From: Lactarius indigo
Taxonomy: Eukaryota > Basidiomycota > Agaricomycetes > Russulales > Russulaceae
Length of the DNA: 64,000 bases
Assembly: GCA_025766275.1 (NCBI GenBank)
Contig: JAFKAC010000008.1
Span: forward strand, 372,001 to 436,000
Direction of reading: 5' to 3'
Shown here: positions 36,479 through 50,371 of the stretch, in pieces
Layout: each line of letters begins with the position of its first letter
Position numbering within the stretch: the first letter of the stretch is position 1
Position numbers and translations under genes: made by a program
Notes under the pieces: generated by a model
What the model saw: only the letters and a program-made list of their open reading frames with translations
Database searches by the model: none
What the model was told of the DNA's origin: nothing

Positions 36479-39371
36479 ATGCTCAACCTCTCCTCCCGTT
36501 CTACCCAGGCATGGCGCTCTGTCCGGCGCCTTGCCAAGGGAATGGCCACTGTTGCCGAAAGAATTGGTGACACCAAAGTTTCCATGTCCCTCCTTGAGAC
36601 TGGCGCATATATCAACTACCAGCGAATTGAGGATAACCTTGCTGTTGTTCGCGACAGGTATACTTCTATCATTGGTGTTCGTTCTCGTACATCTTTTCTC
36701 ATTGGATTCTAGGCTCCAGCGTCCTCTCACTCTGTCTGAGAAAATTCTCTATGGCCATCTTGATGACCCTCATAACCAAGACATTGTCCGCGGTGTGAGC
36801 TACCTCAAGCTCCGTCCCGACGTACGTGTATTTCCTGTGTCCTAGGCTCATATGGTGATAACATTCCCGCGTTTATAGCGAGTAGCTTGTCAGGACGCGA
36901 CAGCGCAGGTCAGTTGACTCACTAGCTTTGTCGCCTCCCCGAGCGCATGCACCCCACTCTACCGTTTGGCTTGTCAAACTGCCCACGCACTTTTCGCTGG
37001 ACCCGACTGAAACTGACGTAATTTTTTCAGATGGCGTTATTACAGTTTATGTCTGCTGGCATGGACACTGCGGCAGTGCCAACCACTGTTCACTGTGACC
37101 ACTTAATTGAAGCACAAGTGGGTGGTGTCAAGGATCTTGAACGTGCCAAGCAAATCAACAAGGAGGTATATGACTTTTTGGCTACTGCCACGGCGAAGGT
37201 CTGTTCCTTTCCAACCTCGCCTGTCGTGTTATTAAGACTTCCCACCAGTACGGTCTCGGTTTCTGGCGTCCTGGCTCCGGTATCATTCACCAAATTATTC
37301 TTGAGAACTACGCGTTCCCCGGTGGTCTTATGATTGGCACTGACTCGCACACCCCTAACGCTGGCGGTCTGGGGATGATTGCCTGTGGCGTGGGCGGTGC
37401 AGATGCTGTTGACGTTATGGCAAACATTCCTTGGGAACTTAAAACACCCAAGGTTATCGGTGTAAATCTTACGGGAAAGATTGGTGGTTGGACCACGCCG
37501 AAAGGTGGAGTTCTCTTTTTCTCGCGCTCTCTGGATCTTATCATCGGTCCTAGACGTCATCCTCAAGGTTGCGGGCATTCTTACGGTCAAAGGTGGTACT
37601 GGTGCTATTGTTGAGTACAAGGGTCCGGGAGTGGAAAGCCTCTCCGCAACCGGGATGGCGACTATTTGCAACATGGGTGCGGAGATCGGCGCTACAACTT
37701 CCCTTTTCCCATTCAATAAACGCATGGGGGATTACCTGAATGCCACCAAACGTCCTGATATTGCCAAATATGCACAACGGTTTGCGCACAACCTACGGGC
37801 GGACGAGAATGCCGAATACGACCAAGTCATCGATATTGTGAGTTCGCCGTGATGGGCGTTCCGCCACTAACTAATCCTCTTTCGTTCTAGAATCTTTCGG
37901 AATTGGAACCCCATATCAATGGACCCTTCACACCTGATCTTGCGACGCCTATCTCGAAGTTCAAGGACGAAGTCGTGAAGAATGGCTGGCCCACCGACCT
38001 GAAAGTTTCCCTCATCGGTTCATGCACCAATTCTTCATACGAAGATATGACTCGCTCTGCCTCCATTGCTCGAGAGGCTGCCGACCACGGGCTGGAAACC
38101 AAAAGCAAGTTCACGATTACTCCCGGTTCGGAACAGGTCCGTGCTACCATAGAACGCGACGGCTTGATCGGCACTTTCGAGGATGTTGGTGGGATTGTAC
38201 TCGCAAACGCATGTGGCCCTTGCATCGGACAGTGGGACCGTCAAGACGTTAAGAAAGGGGAAACTAACTCGAGTACGTGCTATTCATCACGGAAATCAAT
38301 ATTTGCTAAGTTTTTCGCAGTCATCACGTCGTACAATCGCAACTTCACGGGTCGTAATGATGCTAATCCCGCCACCCACGCTTTCGTAGCTTCTCCTGAT
38401 ATCGTCACAGCTCTCGCCTTCGCAGGGGATCTCCGCTTCAACCCATTAACTGACACACTCACTGGCTCAGATGGCAAACCCTTCAAGTTCTCCGACCCCT
38501 CTGGCAAAGAGCTCCCTCCCCGCGGCTATGACCCCGGCCAAGACACCTATCAGGCTCCGCCAGAGGATCGGGTCTCTGTAAATGTTGCTGTTAGTCCCAA
38601 GAGCGACCGCCTCCAGCTACTCAAGCCCTTCCTACCCTGGAACGGCAAGACTCCCGAGGATCTTCCTGTACTGATCAAGGTCAAGGGCAAGTGCACGACC
38701 GACCATATTTCAGCTGGTGGCCCATGGCTTAAGTATCGTGGTCATCTTGAGAACATCTCCCGTGAGGCTTTATTTCTCGGCTTCTACTTTTACTAACAAC
38801 GGGACAGAGAACTGCCTCATTGGTGCCATCAACACTGAGAACGGGGAGGCAAACAAGGTCAAGAATCAGATCACAGGCGAATGGGGTGGTGTGCCACAGA
38901 CCGCCGCCTACTACCGGGAGAAGGGAATCAAGTGGGTTGTTATTGGTGACCACAACTACGGCGAAGGTTCTTCCCGTGAGCACGCTGCGCTCGAACCACG
39001 ATTCTTAGGAGGCCTGGCTATCATCGTCCGCTCATTCGCGCGCATTCACGAGACAAACTTGAAAAAGCAAGGCATGCTCGCCCTCACCTTTGCCGATCCC
39101 GCAGACTACGAAAAGGTCCAACCATCAGATAAGGTGTCAATTCTCGGACTTGAGAGCTTCGCCCCTGGGAAGAACCTGACCTTGCTCGTCAAACACTCTG
39201 ACGGGTCAACCGATAAGATCCCTCTGGCTCACTCTTTCAACGAAGGTCAAATTGAATGGTTCAAGGCTGGTTCAGCGCTTAACTTGGTGAGCCACCTTCC
39301 GTTCCGTTCCGAGTGATCAAAGTTGGTGACAGCTGCATTTCCAGATGGCGGCTAAGGCCAAAGCCAGTTGA
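36479..39371 (+). CDS. ACO1: Mitochondrial aconitate hydratase
   Basis: A 784-aa protein on ten exons (36479-36657, 36713-36821, 36879-36908, 37031-37198, 37249-37504, 37554-37837, 37891-38272, 38321-38761, 38808-39286, 39345-39371), phases consistent. An Arg/Ser-rich leader ([20 protein letters not shown]) targets mitochondria. The 4Fe-4S cysteines appear in [10 protein letters not shown] (Cys387) and [10 protein letters not shown] (Cys450, Cys453), with the spacing seen in animal aconitase. [19 protein letters not shown] supplies the substrate-binding Ser/Arg loop. It isomerises citrate to isocitrate in the TCA cycle, and fungal ACO1 can also bind mitochondrial DNA. The last exon encodes only MAAKAKAS. 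Confidence 0.97.
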
Positions 39372-39785
39372 GGGAGAAGTCCTGATTTGTCGGTCGTGAT
39401 ATTGAAAAAACAAAGTTGCATGCTGTCATGCATCACGACTGACTTGTCAAACGCTGTTACTGTGTCACCTGTTTGTTTTTATGGCGCATAATGATATAAT
39501 CTCATTTTTACCCCAAGTTCTTTGTTGTTCGAGTGATAGAACCTTACATATTGGTAACTGGTCAATTCCGCTCGGTCAAGGCGTAGCCCTTGAGCTTATC
39601 GTCAAATCGATACAACATGCGTCTACAATATTTTCCTGATTTGATGGTACACTGCGTACTAATGTTCCGCCAGGATAGTTTTGTAAGGAACGTGAGTGAC
39701 AACTGTTATTTGCACGTTTCATCGGATCATCAGTCTGACGGTACTATGACTCCCTCACCACCAGCGTGCATAGGCGCGCATTGAA
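39372..39785. other. Convergent intergenic region
   Basis: This lies between the ACO1 (+) and ZPR1 (-) stops. It is presumed 3' untranslated sequence. No other feature is seen. Confidence 0.5.
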
Positions 39786-41539
39786 CTAACTTCCCGTGGC
39801 GGCCTCGTCGTCCTGTTCGTAACCCTCAACTTTCATGTCATTCAAGCCAAGGTCCTCGTTCTGGTCCCATGTACGCTCGTACGACTCGATCTCCATATTT
39901 GGGTCTGGATCTGGAGCGTATAGATTCTGCACGTACGAGTTTGCGAGCGGGTCGTCGAGGATGATTGTGAAAGGACGCTCGGCACTTTTCACCTAAGAGA
40001 AGAGGACTCTTCGTTCAGGGCCAAAAATTCCCCCAGAGCGATGAACATTCGTACCGCTTTCAGACTCTCCAGAAAGACTTCGAACTTGTCGCGCCCTTGT
40101 AGGTCGGGGCCGTCCGGATCGGCGCTGCCGACGGAGTCTCCGGCAGCAAACACTTTCTCAGAGAGCTCCTCGAAAACTTGTTCGAGAATCCCTTCGAGCG
40201 TAGTGAACCTGCCTCCCAGAGTTCCGGCCTGGAGGACGAGGTCGATCTCCGGAATCGTAAGACCACAGGTTTCGCTCTGAAGGACGATACCGTCAGGGGG
40301 GTGTACGTCTACTAATAATAGAATTGGAAAGCGCACTTTGAGAATATCTCTACTTAGATCTTCGCGATCTTCAACACGCAGTGTGATGCGCTTTCCCTTC
40401 TCGGATATTGCTGAGCCGGATTTTACCTCATTGTCCCTGTAGCCGCAGTGATCGCAATTGGTAGACATGATGAGTATATCCTGTTGGTTGGTTGAGACAT
40501 AGCCACTGCGTGAGATGTAGGATGTCGTACCTTGAAGTAAGGGATAACCACTTTCTTCATCATAGTGTCGAGAGGGTGACCACAACTGGAGCATATTCCC
40601 GGGAAGACGTATATTTCTTCATTTCCACCGTCGTCCGCGGGGGCATCTTCTGTCGGGTTTTCTTTCTCGTTGACAACAGAATCATCGGCAGCAACCAGCC
40701 CAAGAGCAACATTCTGCTCCTTTGTCCGGCGGTACGTCCTGAGATTCCACTTGGGATCGGCCATGGAGTCCACAAACTCAATGAACGAATTGCCGGCTGG
40801 ATCGTCAAGTTTAAGCGTGAAAGGTGGCATTGGAGCTTCAGAGTCGACAGCCCGCTTGGGTGCGATATCCCCATCTTCGTCGGGGACGATGGCTTTTAAC
40901 TTGTCCACCAGTACTTGGATCTTTGTGAAGGTATCTTCGTCCTGGATGCGGCGCAAAGGTTGATCGTAGCTCAAATCTCGAATCACGTCCCCGATTATGC
41001 CCTCTACCGTGGTGAGCTGGCCCTTAGAGGCCGGTATGGTCAGCTCATACTCTGGGATTGTGACGGTACACGATTCGGACTTGACGATTTGACGGTTGAG
41101 GTCCTGCCTCGAGAGTATACGGGCAGTGTAGACCGCTCCTTCAGCTGAGATATGAACAATTTTTAGATGGATGGATATCCTCATATGCGCGACAATAGCT
41201 TACGTCGGATGATACCCGCAGACTGGATCTCGTTATTGGAAAAGCCACAGTGTTCGCAGCGGAAAGACATCACGATGACCTCATGGAAATAAGGAATCGA
41301 TGTCAGGAGAAGTCGTGTAGTTCCCTATATCCGCTTTGTTCCTCCCATGTCAAGATATAGCACGGAGGAGGGTATTTGGTTACCTGCTCTTCGCAATTGA
41401 CGCATAATGACTCAATCTCCTGCACTACCCTGTCTTCGTCAGACGCGCCAGTTGCATTAACATGTTTAGCAGGGTCTAATGTGTTGTCTGTCTGCTCTGC
41501 AAGAGCGCCGATTAATGGAAAGAGATTATCGTCGGGCAT
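39786..41539 (-). CDS. ZPR1: Zinc-finger protein ZPR1
   Basis: A 487-aa protein on six exons (41539-41384, 41324-41204, 41144-40531, 40480-40337, 40276-40055, 39992-39786). The duplicated ZPR1 architecture is visible. Zinc finger 1 is split over an intron (LCVNCEEQ and FRCEHCGF), followed by a domain with [20 protein letters not shown]. Zinc finger 2 (GICSSCGHP and NCDHCGY) is followed by a second domain with [23 protein letters not shown]1 binds newly made eEF1A and helps it fold, moving between cytoplasm and nucleus. The A-domain motif [20 protein letters not shown] is present. The start is head-to-head with PRP40, only 137 bp away. Confidence 0.95.
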
Positions 41540-41676
41540 GGAGGTAGATGTAACTGATGGTGTCTTTCATTCGCGGCCCGGTACGGCGGTGTTGCACAAA
41601 GTCGGTGCCCTCAGCTCGCTGAGTCAGCGCGTCCTGTTTTCTTCCTGAGCTTCGGGTGCCCGACTGCTCCATTACA
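41540..41676. promoter_or_regulatory. Compact bidirectional promoter of ZPR1 and PRP40
   Basis: Only 137 bp lie between the two start codons, so both transcripts must start within it or overlap. No TATA box is evident. Confidence 0.6.
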
Positions 41677-44600
41677 ATGAGCGTCTGGGTCAGTACGCTT
41701 TGCCGTCTCTGTGATCAATTGTTTATGGCTTTTGTTTAGACGGAGCATCGCAATCCCGAAGGTAGAACATACTGGTTTAATACCACCACCAAGGAAAGTG
41801 TATGGGAGAAGCCAGACGGTTCGTCTCTGTGTCCTTCTTATGTTTGTTCCTTACCATTGACTTTAATCACAGAGCTGAAATCTCCGTTTGAGGTGTGCTT
41901 ACTTCGATATAACTCTGCTTTTATTGACTGTGACCCCATCCAGCGAGCGCTCAAGCAGACACCATGGAAGGAGTACTTTTCTGGTGGCAAGAAGTATTAC
42001 TATAATGTATGCTTCATCAACGCCCTATCACGTCGATATTGACTTAATATTTCCACAGACAACAACAAAGGAGTCCAAGTGGGACATGCCAGAAGAGCTT
42101 TTGTTGTTAATGGAAAAGGTTGAGACGGAGTCTAAGGAGACTCTGGCACCAGGATCCTCGTATGTCCCTTGATTTTCTCATTGTTATTTGATTTGATGAT
42201 ACAGCTGCGCTAGCTCCACCCCTCAAGCCATTCTCCCAGCTCCACCTGGAGTTCCCCAACCCGGCGCCCTGATTCCTTTAGGTGCAGACGCCATTCCCGA
42301 CCAGCCTACCGCCCCACCCGCGGCGAATCCTCACCAAACCGCTCCCTCTGCTCTTCCCGCACGCCCCAATCCACCTGACGAGCCGACCATCCCACATAAT
42401 GGATTCGCGACCTTTCGAGAAGGCGAAAAAGCGTTCGTGTATCTTTTGCGCAAGGCAGGTGTCGACGCGACTTGGACGTGGGACCAGACGATGCGTGCCA
42501 TCATAACGGACCCGTTATATAAAGCATTGAATTCGCTCGCGGAGAAAAAGGCTACTTGGCAAAAGGTGGACTGTCCCTATTCTTCCCCCATGCGGTTCTC
42601 TAATACGCATTCATATGGCAGTACACCGAGGGATTGAAAGCCAAGGAGCAAGAGGAGCGAGAAGCCCGTCTCGCAAAGATACGCCCGGCCGTTCGTAACA
42701 TGTTAAAGGGGAACCCTAACGTGTTCCACTATACGACGTTCTCCACCGCAGACAAGCTTTTTGCGCAGCACCCGATTTGGCAGCAGGCGCGGGTAGAATC
42801 AGAGCGTAAACTGATCTTTGATGAATACGTCACCGAGCTCAAGCAGCGTGAAGTGGTACGAGACGTGTTGCTCGCCTCTGAAATTTCTCCCTGATATGTC
42901 ATTTTTAGCAAGAAAACAGGGCAGCGCGGAACCGTTCCATAACGAAACTCATGTCACTTTTCAAACAGCTTGGGGTCGATGTCCTCACGCGCTGGCGTAG
43001 CGCGCATTCTCTCGTGCTAGAGTCAGAGGACTGGCAAAATGACGAAGAGCTGAGGCAGCTCCCTGGGCTTGATATCTTGCTCGCATTCGAGGACTATAGC
43101 CGTGTTCGCGAGCGCGAGTTCGAGGACGAGATGCGACGCAAGCAAGTTCATAAATCACGATCAGAGCGCAAGGCTCGTGAAGCTTTCAAGGTACCGCCCT
43201 AGTCCTCGCCTCTACTTCTTCCCTATCCTCATGGCCGTACACAGGCTCTTCTGCAAGAATTTGTTGCCTCTGGCGACATCAAAGCGCGTTCCAAGTGGAA
43301 GCACGTATACCCGAAATTCTCGACTGACAATCGATACCTCGACATGCTTGGCAAACCCGGGTCCAACCCAATTGAGCTGTTCTGGGATGTAGTGGATGAT
43401 CTCGACCAGAAATTGGATGCGAAGATTGCCGTTGTGGAAGCGGCTATCAAACGTCACAATGCTAAACTGGATCCCAATGTTGAAGGTAGCTCCCAGCAGT
43501 GGTCGGTTCAACCAGAGACAACAGAAGCAGACTTTTTAAAGGTTGTGCAAGAGAATGGTGACGAAGAGTCGACCGCTCTCTCTCCGGAAGATTTGAACCT
43601 GATCTTTACAACGGTACCTCTCTACTCTTTGAAACCATGTTTCATATTGACCCCGTGATGCAGTTGCATGACCAAGCTGTGAGGCAGCAAGCCGATGAGA
43701 AGCGGAGGGCCGAACGAAGAGCGAGACATATGCAAGATGACCTGCGCTACGCAATTAAAAAGCTGCCTGAGCCTCTCGATATCGCCCTTGGCTACGAAGA
43801 GGTACGTCTTCCGTCCTCTGACACGTCTCAAAATAACGAGGATGTAGGCTGTACCGCTCATCGAACACCTTTCCGAGTTCAAGGTGCTCGACGACGAGGG
43901 TCGACGTGCAGCGTTCGGTAAATTTGTCAAGAGGCAAAAGGCGAGCATCCTGTCGTTTCTTTTTGTTCGACATCCGTTTATAATTGGCCTGTAGGAACGT
44001 TTACGTGAGATTTCGGACGACGGTGCATCGACGACTAGTCGCAAGCGCAAGGAGCCTAGCCACCGCGAGGCCGAGAAAGAGCGCGACAGTGACCCGCGAG
44101 AACGAGCACGAGATAAGGAAAGGGACCGAGATCGGGACAGAGACAGGGACAGGGACAGAGAGAGGGAAAAGGACAGAGACCGTGATCACGACCGAGATCG
44201 CGACCGAGACCGGGATCGGGATAGAGACCGTGAACGCGACCGTGACCGTGATCGTGATCGTGACCGCGATCGTGACCGTGATCGCGACAAGGACAGGGAT
44301 CGTGGTTCCCGGTATCACCGTGGGTACGAAGATGGTCGTTCATCGCGCGACTACGGACGTGACCGTGAACGGGACTGGGATGGTGACTCGCCACGAGACC
44401 GTCGTGATCGTGATCGTGATAGATACGCGGCACGGGGACCAACCTCTCGACGGGACGACAGGAAACGACGTGCTCCTGGGAAGGAAGAGGAGGATCGTGG
44501 CAGCCACGACGAACCACGAGAGAAGCGGGAGGTGGAAACCGAGGAGCGGAGCGAGAAAGTGCGTGAAGTTTTCTGAGTAAGATTCGGTCAATTAATTTCT

Positions 44601-44704
44601 AATACTCACTGCACTCGTAGAGAGCGAGGTATGACACGGAAGCTCCTTCCAAGGACAGGGACCGAAGTCGTCGCGCCGAAACGCCAGAAGAGGGAGAGAT
44701 ATAA
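41677..44704 (+). CDS. PRP40: Pre-mRNA splicing factor PRP40 (WW and FF domains)
   Basis: A 799-aa protein on 13 exons (41677-41688, 41740-41818, 41873-41892, 41944-42006, 42059-42159, 42205-42565, 42622-42855, 42909-43190, 43245-43613, 43664-43801, 43848-43940, 43995-44558, 44621-44704), phases consistent. Two WW domains open the protein ([20 protein letters not shown] and [20 protein letters not shown]). A Pro-rich linker and several FF domains follow (from [20 protein letters not shown] onward). The tail is a long Arg/Asp repeat. PRP40 is a U1 snRNP protein that bridges the 5' splice site and branch-point factors. Exons of 12 and 20 bases and one GC-AG intron (43941-43994) are notable. Confidence 0.94.
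44093..44430 (+). repeat. Arg-Asp/Arg-Glu coding simple repeat in PRP40
   Basis: A degenerate six-base periodic repeat (GACCGTGATCGT-like) encodes an RD/RE-rich tail. The same bases give long open frames on both strands, which explains the spurious antisense frames at 44001-44591. Confidence 0.85.
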
Positions 44705-44763
44705 TAGTTTTTTGCCAAGCTCTGTAATTTTTCGATTTGGAGCTATTATAAAGTGACATTACG

Positions 44764-45291
44764 CTAAGACGTCGACGACGCCTGTTCTTGTGAACGAACG
44801 TGAATAGGACCTATGCGAAGACGGGTATATGTCTGCTTGTGTGGGATAGTCCTTTCGTACCCTTTTCGCCTCTTCTTTTTGAAAATATGCTCCATCTTCC
44901 CTTTCGTATGCTCCACGACCGTAGCCTCGACGGAGATATGACTAGTGGGGATATCCGGGGACCCTCGGAGAGTGTACTCGCGGGAACCAACCTCGTGTAT
45001 CTGGGAGAGAGACAGTACATCTCCAACACGGACTTCGGTAAGGCGGGGCACAGTCAGAAGATCCTTGGGAGCAAGAAGATATTTTTTGCCAGCGATGGAG
45101 GCTATCACATATTGGTTGGGTTGGGAGCGAATAAGATCGAGGGCGCGAGAGGTGGACGAAGGTATCCTCGCTTCGGTATGAAGTGCCCTGGTGAGTTGCT
45201 GGCGTAAGTGTGGCACTAAATAAACAATAAGTCCAAGTGCATCATGAGAGAAAAGAGGAAACACACAACAGGACGACGTCCAGCCAGCCAT
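44764..45291 (-). CDS. MRPL21: Mitochondrial ribosomal protein bL21m
   Basis: A 158-aa protein on exons 45291-45267 and 45215-44764, in phase. The short first exon gives MAGWTSSC. The second holds the L21 fold: YVIASIAGKKYLLAPKDLLT, VRVGDVLSLSQIHEVGSREY and the basic KKKRRKGYERTIPHKQTYTR end. It should be part of the mitochondrial large ribosomal subunit. The N-terminus is short but basic and hydroxylated, compatible with import. A second in-frame ATG three bases upstream (45294) exists. Head-to-head with ATP1. Confidence 0.88.
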   Translation of the reverse strand: MAGWTSSCCVFPLFSHDALGLIVYLVPHLRQQLTRALHTEARIPSSTSRALDLIRSQPNQYVIASIAGKKYLLAPKDLLTVPRLTEVRVGDVLSLSQIHEVGSREYTLRGSPDIPTSHISVEATVVEHTKGKMEHIFKKKRRKGYERTIPHKQTYTRLRIGPIHVRSQEQASSTS

Positions 45292-45474
45292 CATGTCCCC
45301 TTGTCCCGCTGACCGCTGCGTTGGGGCGAACCTCCTTGACCCGGCTTGGTCCGAGGTATTTTAAACTCCGATAAAACCTTCGAAATTTCGGAAAAGCTCG
45401 CGGCGCTGCCAACAACTCGACTTCTCATCCAACCCGTCGCACTTCCTCTTTTCTTTCCCTCCCTCCCTTCCTCC
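45292..45474. promoter_or_regulatory. Bidirectional promoter of mitochondrial bL21 and ATP1
   Basis: 183 bp between start codons. It ends in a strong pyrimidine tract (CTTTTCTTTCCCTCCCTCCC) just before the ATP1 ATG and contains the palindrome CGAAATTTCG near 45379. Co-regulation of two nuclear-encoded mitochondrial genes is inferred from position. Confidence 0.6.
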
Positions 45475-47613
<2,139 letters not shown>

Positions 47614-48154
47614 AGCCCATTTGTAGACGGTGGGATGAAAATTTAAAAATACACTTTCCTCTTGTTATCTTCACCAGTGCATTTGGTTTATAACTAGACT
47701 ATATCTAGTACGTGAGTACGATGCTAAGTTGTGAGATTGGGCTCACTTGGAAATTTGGGTAGCGTGTCGACGGTACGCTACCCGAAGCTCGAAGCTGGTC
47801 TGGTGTGATTCACCATATGTTTGGTAGGGGACAGGGAACTACCCTATGTAGTCTTTCCCACATAATTCGAGTAGTTAGAGGCAAATCTCAATATACACCT
47901 ACTTCACTTGTTACTATACAGCACGGGTTTAATGTCCAAAGACTAAGGGGTTTCCTTCTTTTCCATCAATGTACATTTTAATCAGATCTGCGCGATTTTA
48001 CAGGGTAGCGATACACCGAAACAGTGTAGTTTGCTGAAAACCGGTAAGTAAGCGCTACAGTGAATGCATTGTTGCGTCGCGTTGATGAGATAGACTGTCT
48101 TTGTGAGAGGCAAAAGCGAGCAGGGTAACTCAGTGGGAACAGATACAAACTCGA
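47614..48154. other. Convergent intergenic region
   Basis: This lies between the ATP1 (+) and DUF2408 (-) stops. AT-rich with no gene or repeat recognised. Confidence 0.5.
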
Positions 48155-50253
48155 CTAGTCCTCGCTCTCTGTCGACACACCCGATCCTTGTCCCTGCCCA
48201 TCATCGTCCTCGGTGAATTCTTCTTCGTCGTCCTCGTTATTATCCATAGATTGCTTCAGCTGCAATAAGGGTGGTTCGGGACATGCCCCGCACAAACAAG
48301 AGGAGAAACGTACCATCTCTAAGAGTTCGTGGCATTCGTTTAGGTGCGCCATGACGATCCCTTGGCCTTCGGGGATAGAGCCGTCAATACCTATGAATTT
48401 ACCGTCTTGGCGCAACGAGTCGATTTGGTACAGAGCTAGTTGGTACTGTGGGAAGTCCAAGAGTCAGAGCAGCTCGTCGAAGTCTGAGGGGGAATAAACG
48501 CACTGGGTATAAGTCGCGTGGGTTGAACGGTCCACCATACTTTAATACCTCGTTCAAACATTTTTTCACCGTCGAGAGTTTGTTGGCCTAGCCCATTTGA
48601 GTTAGTTGGGATAGTGGCGTGCGTGAAACGTCCTTACGATCGGCATGAGTTCCTCGGACACCGGCTCGCTGGAGGACAGCAGCCGATAGATGACGCCATA
48701 GCATCGTCGAAGGAGATAGAGCAGGACCTTTCACACAGAATTTGTCAATATCCAAAGTGAACTGAACGCGTGCGTGAACGCAAGACGGACATATTGTCCG
48801 GCTGGTTGGTTCCCCTCCGAATCGACGAATTTCCCATCGATGCGCATCTTGTCCACCTCCTGCAGACTCAACGAGTAGTTCCACAGGTCCGTTTCTCGCA
48901 GCGTCCACCTGTGCGTCAGCGCAAGTCCCTCAAGTTCCGCACGGATTTCTGTTAGGCGATCATGGATAGGCTTCAGTGGCGGGGCGACGTTCTTGGACTC
49001 TTCTTGGGCCCGAATTTCTTGGACGATGTCAAAACATTCTTCGAGAAGCGAAGAGCAAATGGCTTGTGATGCGGGAATATTGCCACCAGGGCCCAGGAAC
49101 TTTCCGTCTACACGTTTGCTACGTGTTCCCGAAAAGATAGGCGTAATAAGGGCGCGGGCCAAGCAAACACAGAGGTTTCATCATCACGAAGCATGAGTTT
49201 TCGGGTCCCTGGGGAGGAAAAAAAAAGCGTATAACTCAACGAATCAATTTTGCGTAACTCCTCTTGCAGGGGTTTAAGCTCCGCCTTGGATGAACCTCCT
49301 TTGGCCGCTAGCGTAACTAGCTTCCGTCGAATAGTGACGAGTCGCCCATGAAGTGGGACGAGCTCGGCGGAGAGCACGGAGAGGTTGTCTTGTAGCCTGT
49401 TGAGTACAGACTCTATATAATAACGACGTGAGGAGGAATGTTCGCATATGACATAAGACAGAACGACGAACCGCAATCACAGAGTTGTCGTTCCAGTAGT
49501 TTAGTCATTGGGTGCTTCCCGCTCTCAGAGTCGCCTTTTATAATGGTGTGCAGGTCGTTCAATCGCCGTCGGAAAGGTGCAAGGTCACTTTCGTTGTAAA
49601 CAGACGATTCATCCATATGGTCGAGAATTTGCTAAATGAAGGGGTAAACGGGGTCAGCAGCTGTCATCGCATTACACCGTTGATGGTGAAACGGGGCCTC
49701 TGAATGGGAATAGGAGCGTTTATGGTCGCACGATTTTGGACAAAATGTCAGGCGCTTATTTCACATGGGGAAATACTCACGCGCATGCTGGCCAGCTGTG
49801 AGTAGGTGGCAGGGGCTTCCTTGGTCTTCCCGATCGTCAAGAAAAAGAGAGATAAGAGATTGAAAACATCAGCGAGCAGAGTATCCAAGCGATTGTTGTA
49901 AACGGAGGCATCATCGCGAACATCGTTTAGTCTCGTCACTGAGTGCGCGAAGATTAGCGATTAAGATGTGACGATCTAGAAGGGGTAGCGGCCAACCCTG
50001 CTTGATGACGGCTTGATAGAGACTGTTTACATCTGTGGGCTTAATGAAATCGCCGCGATCTTTCTTCAAAGCGGTGAGTCTATTCCTGATGCTATTTTTG
50101 GTGAGGAAGGGGGTGCGCTGTACGCGATGGCGAACCTACCTGATGACAGCCTCGAGGATAGGGAGTTCTAGAATCAAGGGTAGTCATGATTGCCGTCCAA
50201 GCCAGTAGCGAAAAGCGAGCACACGTGCCTTCCTGTGACACCGGTGTGGTCAT
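48155..50253 (-). CDS. DUF2408-domain protein (UPF0662 family)
   Basis: A 456-aa protein on 11 exons (50253-50229, 50167-50140, 50085-49997, 49938-49781, 49631-49472, 49412-49241, 49118-48791, 48727-48638, 48587-48504, 48445-48314, 48259-48155), whose phases sum to one frame. The N-terminus reads MTTPVSQEELPILEAVIRNR, then FIKPTDVNSLYQAVIKQ. Repeated DUF2408 elements follow: RVDGKFLGPGGNIPASQAIC, RIDGKFVDSEGNQPAGQYV and RQDGKFIGIDGSIPEGQGIV, plus LLSSSEPVSEELMPIANKLS. It ends in an acidic tail. Yeast relatives are poorly characterised and I do not assign a function. The first intron appears to start with GC (AAG then GCACGT). Confidence 0.87.
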
Positions 50254-50371
50254 TGCTCAGGAGATGTGAAGTAGCTCAATCAAACCTGAGTTATTATGGC
50301 CTCGACACGTGCTCTCACTCAACACGCTAATACCCTTTTCCCACGACTCTATCATCGCTTCATCGCTACCA
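50254..50371. promoter_or_regulatory. Compact bidirectional promoter of the DUF2408 gene and tropomyosin
   Basis: 118 bp lie between start codons. It contains an upstream ATG at 50296 that is in frame with tropomyosin exon 2 if the first intron is retained. Confidence 0.55.

Noticed and set aside
44001..44591. Long minus-strand frames antisense to PRP40
   Set aside because: They are by-products of the six-base Arg/Asp repeat, which is open on both strands, and give Thr/Val and His/Asp repeats.
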